This document shows, piece by piece, positions 35,625 to 45,268 of a stretch of DNA of 64,000 nt. The DNA is from Diospyros lotus. Taxonomy: Eukaryota > Streptophyta > Magnoliopsida > Ericales > Ebenaceae. Both the position numbers and the translations under genes were made by a program. Positions within the stretch are counted from its first letter, which is position 1. Every line of letters begins with the position of its first letter. Below the pieces are notes generated by a model. That model ran no database searches, was not told the DNA's origin, and saw only the letters and a list, made by a program, of their open reading frames with translations. Where the stretch lies: the NCBI RefSeq assembly GCF_014633365.1, contig NC_068338.1, forward strand, positions 10,178,616-10,242,615, written 5' to 3'.

Positions 35625-36664
35625 AGGACCCCCGCCCACGCCCTAACGTTGCTCTCGTTTTGCAGGTCACTCGGTTATGGAGGGCCACCCGGTTATGAGG
35701 GACACTCAATTATGAGGCCACTTGGTTATGAGGCCACTCGGTTATGGAGGGCCACTCGGTTATGAGGCCACTCAGTTATGAGGGCTACTCGGTTATGGGG
35801 CCATTCAGTTATTGGAGGCCACTCGGTTATCTCAGGTCACCTGATCATCAGACCCTCAGCGCGCCTTGGTGACGAGACCCTCAGCGTGCCTTGGTGACGA
35901 GACCCTCAACTTACCTTGGTCATGAGACCCTCAGCGCACCTTGGTGATGAGACCTTCAGCTCACCTTGGTCACGAGACCCTCAACTCACATTGGTCATGA
36001 GACCCGCAGCTCACCTTGGTCACTAGACCCTCAACGCGACTTGGTCACAAGACCCTCAGTGCACATGCACGTTGGAGACGAGATTCTACTCTCATCGCAC
36101 CTTGGCGACAAGACTCTTGAGACACTTGACTCTCAGAACCCTCAAGACTCGCAAGTCTCTAGAAACTCCCATGGTCAACCACACACCTTACATTCTCCCA
36201 CATAAAAAATATAAGGTGCATGGTTGACCACGGGAGTTTCTAGAGACTTGCGAGTCTTAAGGGTTCTGAGAGTCAAGTGTCTCAAGAGTCTTGTCGTCAA
36301 GGTGCGATGAGAGCAGAATCTCATCTCCAACGTGCACGTGCGCTTAGGGTCTCGTGATCAAGGTAAGTTGAGGGTCTCGTGACCAAGGTGAGCTGAGGGT
36401 CTCGTCACCAAGACGCGTTGAGGGTCTCGTGACCAAGATGAGCTGAGGGTCTCGTAACCAAGGTGAGCTGAAGGTCTCGTAACCAAGGCGCGCTGAGGGT
36501 CTGATGATCAGGTGACCTAAGATAATCGGGTGACCTGAGATAACTGAGTGGCCTCCAATAACCGAGTGGCCTCATAACCGAGTGCCCTCATAACTGAGTG
36601 GCCCTCCATAACCGAGTGACCTGCAAAATGAAAGCAACGTCAGGGCGCAGGTGGGGGTCCCCAC
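35625..36664. repeat. Large palindrome made from R-U5 sequence
   Basis: Arm 1 (35625-36190) reads R-U5 of the element forward. Arm 2 (36212-36664) is the same sequence reversed, from the 'ggtcaaccac' end back to 'gggggtcc'. The spacer is about 21 bp. Arms differ mainly in copy number of two short tandem arrays: a 25-bp unit CACCTTGGTCACGAGACCC... and a CACTCGGTTATGAGG unit. A transcript through it would fold into a hairpin several hundred bp long. Confidence 0.85.
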
Positions 36665-36981
36665 GCAAACCCTTCAATGCCTAAGTTAGGTCTCGAGAGC
36701 CAACAATATGGAATTGTGTTGAGGGGCCCAAAAGTGTGTACCTTGTGATGAAGGCATGATCTCCTATTTATAGCGGTGGAGAGAGAGGAGACGTGCGACA
36801 ATCAATGCGAGAATCTCGCGGCCCATTTCGATGATTTTGCGGCCCATTTCGATGATTTCGCGGCCCATCCGAAAGTGAAAAGAGGAGAGATTAGCCCAAG
36901 CCCACTCGACCATGACTGAGTAGGGGTCACTTGGTCATGCCTTCTTTTCCCCTTTTCCTTGGTTTGGTCTTGAGTAGTTCC
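36665..36981 (-). repeat. Inverted U3/R piece of the same LTR
   Basis: Continues palindrome arm 2 into reversed promoter sequence: 'cctatttatagcgg' (36762) is the TATA box of 41088-41095 on the other strand. The text follows the reverse complement of 40870-41190 down to 'ccttggtttggtcttgag', where it switches back to forward U5. Confidence 0.78.
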
Positions 36982-37260
36982 CTCACCTTGGTCACGAGAC
37001 CCTCAGCTCACCTTGGTCACGAGACCCCCAGTTCACCTTGGTCACAAGACCCTCAGTACGCCTTGGTCACGAGACCCTCAGCGCACGTACACGTTGGAGA
37101 CGAGATTCTACTCTCATCTCACCTTGGCGACAAGACTCTCGAAACACTTGACTCTCAGAACCCTCAAGACTCGTAAGTCTCTAGAAACTCCCGTGGTCAA
37201 CCACGCACCTTACATTCTCCCACATAAAAAAAAATAGATTGTTGTATTTTGACAACAACA
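36982..37260 (+). repeat. End of the 5' LTR (U5) next to the PBS
   Basis: Forward U5 with about four 25-bp CACCTTGGTCACGAG units, then the conserved terminal part ending GTTGTATTTTGACAACAACA. The corresponding part of the 3' LTR is 41500-41843. Confidence 0.8.
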
Positions 37261-37280
37261 ATTGGCGCCGTCTGTGGGAA
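37261..37280 (+). other. Primer-binding site of the Gag-only element
   Basis: ATTGGCGCCGTCTGTGGGAA directly follows the LTR end. This text is characteristic of plant Tat-lineage Ty3 elements, which differ from the TGGTATCA (initiator Met) sites of the other elements in the window. Confidence 0.8.
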
Positions 37281-37302
37281 ACACGAGACAAAAAGTCAAT
37301 TT

Positions 37303-38918
37303 AAGAATGGCAAACGCTCGTGGACACCGACAAACTCTCTCTCAAGGCGTAGAAACACGCTTACCACCACGGAACTCTCAACAACAAGGAGCGCCTCCCA
37401 TTATTCCCGACTCTCATCCACAAGGAGCACCTCTGCCCCCACATAATGCTTAACCCTAGGGAGGTGATCGATCCGTTGCCCTGAGTGAACAGGTGGGGAA
37501 CCAATCAGTCCCACATCCACTTAACATCGGCTTAGGGTCACTTCCCGCTGATCAAGCAGGGACATCACAACAGCCACCGCGCACGGTCCCTTGGGAAGAG
37601 TACGAAGCATTGAGACAGCAACATGTTGAGGGTATGCAGGCACTTAGGGACATGGCTGGCATACTCTAAGGAATGATGCCTAGAAGAACATTGCCCGGTA
37701 CATTGAAAACGTTTATGCCCTTGCCTGAGCCTCAACCCGAGGCAGGAGCTGATTCTTACCAAGAGGCCACTCCTGATTCTCATTCTCGATTTACTCCTCG
37801 ACGGGAGGATAGGCCCAGATCACCACCACCAAGAAAGAACCCTCATACTGCACCCCGAAGAAATGAAAAACCAAGAATGGAAAACAGAGCCAGAAGCCCC
37901 CAAAGGCAGTGGTATCATGAAATAGTGGCTAGCACGCCAACAAGACATGATAACCCAATAGTAGCTAGCATGCAACATGACATGAAAAGAGTAGTGGAAG
38001 ACGTGCTTGAGCGGAAAAAGTTAATCCCTGCAACGGAGAAGCATCAGGGTAGAAAATGTCCTTTTACTGCAGATATATTGGAGAGGCCTTTGCCCTAAAA
38101 ATTCAAAATGCTACAAATCACCCTCTACTCAGGAAAAGACGATCCTTACAATCATGTTCAAAATTATGAGTCACTGATGATATTGCATGGATGGGACGAT
38201 GACATAATGTGCCAGGCCTTTTCCTTAACACTATTAGGACATGCTGAAACATGGTTCAACAGCCTTCCGAAAACCTCCATTTCATCATTTGGGCAACTCA
38301 AAACAGAATTTATCAAGGCTTTTGTAATTAACAGTCAAAGGAAAAATGACGCCACATACTCGCTCAACATTCGACAGGGGAACAAAGAAACTTTGCGTCA
38401 GTATGTGGATAGATTTCGGAATGCCACCCTTGAAGTTCATGATTCACCAATTGCAATGGCAGTGTCTGCTATGTTACGCGGAACACGGCTAACTCCCCTA
38501 CAAGAATCATTATCTTTGGACCCACCAACATCCCTAACAGATTTGTTTGCTAGAGCAAATAAATACGTGCTCCATCTGAAAGTTATGAGAGCTGTATGTG
38601 GGAATGAGGACATAGAGCAAAAAAAGAAAGGAGCGCGATGATGAAGAAGACTCCAGATGGGTTAGAGGATCATATATACCTCGACCCCAGTTCCACCATT
38701 ACACAAGACTTCTTCAACCTCGATCGACCATACTTGCAGCCATCGATGGGTCAGGTCTCATTAAACTCCCGAAAAAGGTTGAGCATCCATTGGGGAAGAA
38801 TAGAGAAGAATATTGTAGATATCACAGAACTCGTGGTCATTGCACTGACCAGTGCCGGGAGTTAAGAGATCAGATCGAGATGCTAGTTCGTGAAGGACAT
38901 CTTCAAAGGTATGTATAA
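37303..38918 (+). pseudogene. Gag polyprotein remnant of a Tat-lineage Ty3 element
   Basis: The structural Gag protein would form the cytoplasmic virus-like particle. The first 370 bp are broken by stops. From 37673 the frame runs through a basic proline-rich region (PRSPPPRKN), CPFTADILERPLP and a single TAA, then a retrotransposon-gag core (38108-38640) with MLQITLYSGKDDPYNH, AETWFNSLP and a run of SINIRQG-like text (SLNIRQGNKE). Near 38630 the frame shifts by one base. The other frame then gives a CRYHRTRGHCTDQC zinc-knuckle-like segment followed by LRDQIEMLVREGHL, the usual C-terminus of Tat Gag. It ends at TAA 38916-38918. So there are at least one internal stop and one frameshift in the conserved part. 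No Pol follows; EPIHVISGDE at about 39040 may be the last trace of the Gag-protease linker. Confidence 0.82.
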
Positions 38919-39391
38919 GTCAAAAATAGTGAGCCTCGAAGATAAGGAGATAGATAGGAAGAGCAGGGGAGATCAAATCAGAGATGTCAAGAGAGAGGAA
39001 GGGATTACGGAGAGAATCCACCTCTAGACAATGTACTAGTTCATGAGCCCATACATGTCATCTCGGGCGATGAAACTATGGTAAGGGACTTCTCCTATTC
39101 CACTAAGACAAGCCACGAAAGGACATGCCCTTAAAAGAAGGCAGTCAGCCACTATTAATGCCCTCAAAGAAAAAACTGGGAGCAAAATTTAGACACATTG
39201 AAGAAAGCATATGTTAAAGATTGAGAAACTAAACTTTTTGAAATTGTGCATGACTTGTGTATTTCGTGCTCAAAGGCAACAATAAAACCCAGAATGAAAC
39301 AGTGGATGTACTAACTTATTTCAAAAAATGTCAGTGTTTTCATTACACATTGCTTTATGAAAGTTTGTTTGCTATGCTCTACTTACAGGAA
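38919..39391 (+). other. Non-coding stretch after Gag
   Basis: Contains the possible linker trace near 39030-39080 and then stops in every frame. No protease motif (DTG/DSG) or RT is seen. This is where an autonomous relative would have Pol, so the deletion of Pol lies here. Confidence 0.55.
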
Positions 39392-39910
39392 ATAAAAACA
39401 AACTCAAGCCCGTTGTCCTGCTTATAGCTAGGCAACGAGGTAAAAGTACATTCTAGCCTGTTGTCCCGCTTATAGCCCGGCAACGAGGTAAAAGTACATT
39501 CAAGTCCATTGCCTCGCTCACAGTCCAGCAATGAGATCAAAGTACATTCAAGCCCGTTGCCCCACTTATAGCCCGACAACGAGGTAAAAGTACATTCAAA
39601 CCCATTGCCCCGCTCATGACCCGACAATGAGGTAAAAGTACATTCAAGCCTGTTGCCCGGCTCACGGCCTGGCAACGAAAAAAAAATACAATCAAGTCCA
39701 TTGCCCCGCTCATGGCCTGACAATGAGGTAAAAGTACATTCAAACCCGTTGCCCTGCTCATAGCCTGGCAAAGAGGTAAAAGTACATTCAAGCCTGTTGT
39801 CCCATTTATGGCCCAACAACGAGAGAAAAAACAAACGCAAGCTTGTTGTCCTGCTTAAAGCCCAACAACAAGGGAAAAGTAAATGCAAGCCTATTGTCCT
39901 GTGCATAATG
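39392..39910. repeat. 48-bp minisatellite, about 11 copies
   Basis: Unit of 48 bp containing GACAACGAGGTAAAAGTACA preceded by a GCCCGTTGCCCCGCT-type half. Because 48 is divisible by three, the minus strand has a 193-codon frame with a 16-residue repeat (LECTFTSLPGYEQGNG). It lacks any other sign of a gene and I do not call it coding. The array lies between Gag and the 3' LTR. Confidence 0.9.
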
Positions 39911-40172
39911 CAATAACTGGGAGCATAATCAAACTCATTGTTCGATGCATAGTTTGACATTTATGGAAAGCGAACTTACTAGTAAATCTACATCATACTT
40001 CTGTAGAAGAATTGAAAATCACTAGAGCCCAGAAATTTAAAGGCACGATGTGTGAACAACCTCGAGAGGATGTGTAGAAGATGAAGTAGTTAAAAGAGAA
40101 GGAATGTTCAAAAGTTTACAGGACAAGATACTCTTTCACCTGGAGCTCCCGGCTAAAAGAGTAGGGAGTAAT

Positions 40173-41843
40173 TGATATACCCTGCAAACTTGGAGAGTTA
40201 CAAGACCTAAAAGAGTCACGAGACATGAAAATGAAGCCCAAAGCCCCCACGGGCTATAGGAGATCAAGGAAACAAGCCGAAGGAGCAAGAGGTGGAGCCG
40301 AGACCAAGTGGGGAGGACCCACTAGGTTATGCCGAGTGGGTACGACACTACTTTGGTTTATTAGGCATAACTTTCTCACACAAGCTCTGATTAAGGTGAT
40401 TCAAAATCATATGGATAGATAAGAGAATTATCTACAACTTTTTTGTTTTGATTTTTGAGAGATTCAGGCTTCATCAAGGCTTAAATTAGGCTCTAAGTTG
40501 ATGCACCTGCACTATTAAGGCTCAGAGTCAAGTATTAGAGAGAAGATGGATCTGAACCAAGACAAAAGGAAAAAGAGGCCCTCAAATCCAAGGGAATGAA
40601 GACCCACTTGGCCATGACCGAGTGGGGGGTCACTCAGTCATGACCAAGTGGGCGGGTGACAAATTTCCCCTCACTTTTCATGACCCACTCGGTTATGCTG
40701 AGTGGGTACGATACTATTTTGATTTTTGGCCATAACTTTCTCATCTGAGCTCCAATTGAGGTGATTCAAAGTCCTATGGAAACCTAAGAGAATTATCTAC
40801 AACTTTTGTGTTTTGAGTTTTGAGATATTCGAACTTAATCAAGGTATAAATTAGGAATGAAGTTGAGGTACAAGAACTATTCAAAACCGAACCAAGGAAA
40901 AGGGCAAAAGAAGGCATGACCGAGTGGCCCCCCACTCGGTCATGATTGAGTGAACTCCCATTCGATCATGGTCGAGTGGGCTTAGGCCAATCTCTCATCT
41001 TTTCCCTCTCAGATGGGCCGTGAAATCATCGAAACGGGCCGCGAGATTCTCGCCCTGATTGTCGCACGTCTCATCTCTCTCCTCCGCTATAAATAGGAAA
41101 CCATGCCTTCATCACTAGGTACGTACTTTTGGGTTCCTCAACACAATTCCATATTTTTGTCTCTCGAGAACTAACTTAGGCATCGGAGGGTTTGCACGGG
41201 GACCCCCACCCGCTCCCTAACATTGCTCTCGTTTTGCAGGTCACTCGATTATGGAGGGTCACTCGGATATGAGGCCACTCGGTTATAAGGCCTTTCGGTT
41301 ATGAAGGGCCACTCGGTTATGAGGCCACTCGGTTATGAGGGCCACTCAATTATGGTGCCACTCGGTTATTGGAGGCCACTCGATTATCTCAAGTCACCCG
41401 GTTATCTCAGGTCACCTGATCATCAGACCCTTAGCGCGCCTTGGTGACAAGACCCTCAGCGCGCCTTGGTCACGAGACCCTCAGCTCACCTTGGTCATGG
41501 GACCCTCAGCTCACCTTGGTGACGAGACCCTCAGCGTGCTTTGGTGATGAGACCCTTAGCTCACCTTGGTCACGAGACCCTCAGCTCACTTTGGTTACGA
41601 GACCCCCAGCTCACCTTGGTCACGAGACCTTCAGCCTGCCTTAGTCACGAAACCCTCAGCGCACATGCACATTGGAGACGAGATTCTACTCTCATCGCAC
41701 CTTGGCGACAAGACTCTCGAGACACTTGACTCTCAGAACCCTCAAGACTCGCAAATCTCTAGTAACTCCCGTAGTCAACCACGTACCTTACATTCTCCCA
41801 TGTAAAAAAAAAAAAAATAGATTGTTGTATTTTGGCAACAACA
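40173..41843 (+). repeat. 3' LTR of the Gag-only element
   Basis: Begins TGATATACCCTGCAAAC after a purine-rich tract (AAAAGAGTAGGGAG) and ends GGCAACAACA. It has a TATA box (TATAAATA, 41088-41095), an R/U5 start with GCTCTCGTTTTGCAGG, a CACTCGGTTATG array (41236-41400) and a 25-bp GAGACCCTCAGC array (41425-41660). The U3 holds a direct duplication of about 120 bp (40319-40440 and 40683-40805, 364 bp apart) around 'gtgggtacga...cataactttctc'. Confidence 0.8.
40600..40985. repeat. Palindromic CACTCGGTCATGACCGAGTG-type words in U3
   Basis: Half-sites CATGACCGAGTGG and CCACTCGGTCATG occur repeatedly in both orientations (40610-40655, 40680-40705, 40915-40980), with variants carrying one or two changes. 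This is the same kind of word clustering as in the other long LTRs but with another word. Confidence 0.7.
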
Positions 41844-41889
41844 AGAATGAAAACACAATTTATTAATTTAAAATAATCTATTTAATATG

Positions 41890-43257
41890 GCACAAAGGTT
41901 ATAGTAGTGTTACCTCCATTAAGAAATTTGCAAAATTAGCATTTTAACGGCCTTCATGATTCAAGCGCATATTGAAATCCAAAGTTAGGATATGTATATA
42001 CTTCCATAGAACAGAGTGTCTTAATGATGCATTCACAATTTGCTCACGAACTCCTTTGGGTATAACTGGTAAGATTTGTCGGAAGTCTCCACCAAGAACA
42101 ACAGTAATACCCCCAAATGGCTTTTCACTATCACAAATATTCCTCAATGTACGATCAACTGCCTCAACACAATGTCTATGTTGCATCGGAACTTAATCTC
42201 AAATTATGAGTTTTATTTCTCTAAATAACTCAGCTTGTAATGATTGTTTGCTAAGCCCACAATTCGAATTGTCCAAGACATCTAATGGAATGGAAAATGT
42301 TGAATGTGCAGTACGACCTCTTACCGGTAACAATGATGCAATTCTAGATGAAGCCACTGTAACAACGATATGCCCAAGGTTGTGACATTTTAATGCAATC
42401 ATATTGTCCAGAAATGTTTTTCCTGTTCTAGCACCCCCATTCAGAAAGAAAACAATTCATTTATTTGGAAAAACTGAAGAAGCGATTGTGTTATAAGCAT
42501 TTCGTTGTCCATTGTTGAAACAATTAGTAGTAATTTGTGGATCTGTCTGTTGTACCTCGCTCTGCAGTTGTTAATGTTCAAATATCAATCGATTACCAAC
42601 TACTGCACTCTAATTTGCAGTAGGTTGTGGCATGGGTGGGAAGTCAATTAAACTTTTGTTTGATTCATGAAGCATTTGATTCAAAAGATAAAGACCATAA
42701 TCTTTAATTTGAGCCTCAATTGGGTTAAAAATGACAAATAATGTACCATTTCCAGCATCATCTCAATTAAAGTTTTCATAACCATTTCCATCCACAACAT
42801 CATCGCAATTAACCTCGTCTTTCAACGATATTTGACTATTGCTGCCCAAGCTTGTCACTGGAGAATTCTTGCAAACTTTATTCTCTATAACCACTTCCTT
42901 ATGTTGTGTTTGCGATAGTAATTTGTCAACAAAATCAACACACAATGGACTTCTGGACTCTGTCCAAGAGCATTCGAATAGAAAACACTCAATATCTGTA
43001 TTATCACGAATCTCCAATGGAAGTATGGATAGATCCAAGTGCTTAAACTTGTACTTCAGCACAACTGATTTCTCAGCTAAATTAACGTTAAACTTGTTAT
43101 TTAGGGAACTTACTAGTTGGTTGAATGTGCAATCTGATTCCACATGTATTACCAACCCACATTCTTCGATCACGTATTTATATTCTTTCGCATTAACATC
43201 ATATTGCCACTGACCTTCATACATCACAACCATAAAGATAGGTCTCGAAGCTATCAT
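41890..43257 (-). pseudogene. Chimeric pseudogene: MULE-like N-terminus joined to Helitron-type PIF1 helicase
   Basis: On the minus strand an ATG at 43257 opens a frame of 165 codons: MIASRPIFMVVMYEGQWQ..., KYVIEECGLVIHVESD and LEIRDNTDIECFLFE. This pattern (a 'GxW' start, YV, then an 'IRDDxDxxxFL' end) resembles the N-terminal region of plant Mutator-like transposases. One TGA at 42763-42765 interrupts it, and the same frame then continues into the Helitron/PIF1 helicase region: NPIEAQIKDYGLYLLNQML, a Walker A site (GGARTGKTF, normally GGAGTGKT), a broken Walker B (LII, stop, D, stop, VPM), [18 protein letters not shown] and NMRL. The last recognisable piece is NANFANFL near 41925, and the rest is missing beside the Gag-only element. 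At least four stops are present. It is not functional. The helicase part is sure; the MULE assignment is by motif pattern only. Confidence 0.72.
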
Positions 43258-44150
43258 TCCTATAATATAAATTGAAATGATTTCTAAATTAAATAAAAAC
43301 ATATTGATTTTGTAAGTATAAAAATATGTTGGTTTTCCTAAGGTATATTGGTTTTTAAATGTCGGTTGTGTAAGGTCATATCGGTTAATATATATCAGTT
43401 TACATAAAACCTCAACCGATAACATGATACCAATATATCAGTAGAAAAAGAATGTTGGTACATACACATCATTTCGAAACCTATATATCGATTGATAAAT
43501 ATCCTTACATGACCGATATAAAAATCGATATATCATTTTTCATGATACTTCTGTGTTTGAACCTATATCGGTTGAAATATATCATGATGTAAATTGTCAA
43601 TATATCAACCGATACATGTCCAAACTAGCGAAATGTATATTTTTCACTCATTACTTTTTCATTCAAAAAATAACAGAAAAAAGGATAACCTATCCTGAAC
43701 TCACCCAAACTATTCAGCCTCGTTGACCAAATCTCTTCGAAGATAGGAAAATAATTAATATCTAGATGGAGAGAAGACGATTAATGTGTGAAAGCAACAA
43801 CACTTAATGAATAACAACAATGAGTTTGAAAAAGACGATTGATGAAGAAATAATAACACTTTGGCGAGTGAATAACAACAATGACTTTGAAGAAATAACA
43901 ATACTGAGATGGAGATAGAGAAAGACGAGCGATAGAGATTGATAGTGGTTGAGTGAGAATGTGATTGGGAGAAGATAAGATAAGGTCCTATCACTAATTT
44001 AAAGTAAGGGTATTTTTGTCCAAATAAATTTTAAAAGTACTAATTTTGCAAAGATTTTTAAAGTGTCATATTTTTACAAAGTTTAGCACTGAAAGTCCTA
44101 TTTTTGCAAATTTCCCGTCATCCCAAGATACCTATTGAAAGAGAAGAATG
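43258..44150. other. Upstream AT-rich stretch with ATATCGGT words
   Basis: Between 43320 and 43630 the words TATCGGTT, CGATATA and AACCGATA recur about ten times in both orientations. From 43630 to 44116 are A/T-rich passages with repeated 'tttttgcaaa' and 'ttttacaaag'. No domain was found; the 79-codon frame at 43755-43994 is serine-rich low-complexity sequence. Confidence 0.45.
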
Positions 44151-44690
44151 GCCCCGTTTGTTGCAGCTTAATTAAAGAAATTATAACTGATAGCTTCTTA
44201 GATTATAATTTTTAAAACTTAGAATAAGTTGTGAACCTGTTTGCTGCAGTTTCTTAGAAGTTATAGTTAAATAGTTGTGGTGTTTGATACCATAAGCTGT
44301 AAAATAACTTATTTTTGTATAATTGTCCATAATACCCTTAGTAGTTATAGGATGATAATTTAAAAATTAATTAGTGTATATTTATAAGTTTCAAGTGTTA
44401 TAAAAAAATTAATTAAATTATAGAGAGAGGAAGATGACGAGAGAGAGGAAGAGATTTGAAAATGGAGATGGCGGTGGAAAAAAAAACCCCATGATTGCGT
44501 AGATAAGAGGGTAATTTTTTACTAAAAATAAGGACAAAATTATCATAAAAATATAATTATTTAAGCAAAAGTTGTAAAAGCTGGGGTACCCTAACTTTGA
44601 AAAAGCCAGCTTCTACCCCTTCTAAAAGCTAGTAGAAGCTATAAGTTAGAATTTTATAAGTTAAAACAAACACTACATCTTAATTTTTTT
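44151..44690. mobile_element. Possible MITE with CCGTTTGTT / AACAAACAC ends
   Basis: The left end reads GGCCCCGTTTGTTGCAGCTTA and the right end, reversed, GTAGTGTTTGTTTTAACTTA, with further inverted matches such as 'tagcttcttag' against 'agctagtagaagct'. About 540 bp, AT-rich, no coding sequence. This is the look of a non-autonomous TIR transposon. The target duplication could not be fixed, so the superfamily is open. Confidence 0.4.
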
Positions 44691-45111
44691 GAAGGTAAAA
44701 ACTAGAAATTGTAGATTTTAAGCTACAACAAAGAGGGCCAATGAATGAAGGCAGGAGGGAACAACGACGTCGTCGCGCGCCAGTTCGAATTGAAGAAGAG
44801 AGAGGCGCAGGCACAGGCACGGCGCCACCGATTGGTCCTGCTGATTCATCCCTCTGTGAGAGAGAGAGAGAGAGATAGATAGAGAGAGAGAGAGAGAGAC
44901 GCCTTTTGGCTCACTTTGATCTCTGATCTTTGAAGAAGATCTTTGGGAGGCGGGGAGGAGGTTTGTTCTTGTTCCGTCGGAGATTGCGTTGCATATTTGT
45001 GTATTTATTTTGCCAACCAATCAATCAACATTTACATTTGGGGGCAGCAAAAGTGATAAGAGAGAGTGTAGCAGTAAATAATTGCTAGGGTTTTTGGCTG
45101 CCTGCAGAAGA
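44691..45111 (+). promoter_or_regulatory. Upstream/5' leader region of the glucosidase II beta gene
   Basis: Four hundred bases before the start codon. It contains a GA-rich tract (44852-44899) of the GAGA/CT type common in plant 5' leaders, next to GC-richer sequence (44750-44850). No convincing TATA box was found, so the transcription start is not placed. The minus-strand frame 44718-45020 is a by-product of the CT/GA tract. Confidence 0.45.
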
Positions 45112-45232
45112 ATGAAAGCAAGGACAACCCAATCCCCATTCTTCTTTCTGCTGCTGCTGCTATGCTTGGCAATTTTACTTGGTAGATCCGCTTCTCTTCC
45201 CTCCAAAGACCTACTCGGAATTGATCCCCAAG

Positions 45233-45268
<36 letters not shown>

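Larger units (their letters stand above)
35625..41843 (+). mobile_element. Gag-only Ty3-type retrotransposon (Tat-like) with rearranged 5' LTR
   Basis: After a rearranged 5' LTR ending ACAACAACA at 37260 comes ATTGGCGCCGTCTGTGGGAA, the primer-site text typical of plant Tat-lineage elements. A Gag pseudogene follows, then non-coding DNA with a 48-bp minisatellite, a purine-rich tract, and a 3' LTR (40173-41843) ending in the same bases. There is no protease, RT, RNase H or integrase, so it is non-autonomous. A long 3' non-coding region with tandem repeats is a known trait of Tat/Ogre elements. No target duplication was found, which fits the damaged left end. Confidence 0.8.

Noticed and set aside
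35966..36205. Repeated peptides of the type HLGHETLSSPW (also at 36931-37237 and 41335-41805)
   Set aside because: A 25-bp tandem unit in U5 cycles through all frames and gives the same peptides; it is LTR sequence.
39379..39960. 193-codon minus-strand repeat protein
   Set aside because: It is the reading of a 48-bp minisatellite in one frame. No start context, no conserved flanks, and it lies in retrotransposon 3' non-coding DNA.
41921..44116. Apparent terminal inverted repeats (AAATTTGCAAAATTAG on the left, AAATTTGCAAAAATAGG reversed on the right) around the helicase chimera
   Set aside because: The left copy is helicase coding text (NFANFL) in frame with the pseudogene, and the flanks 41912-41920 and 44117-44125 do not match. 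The similarity is a chance of AT-rich words.
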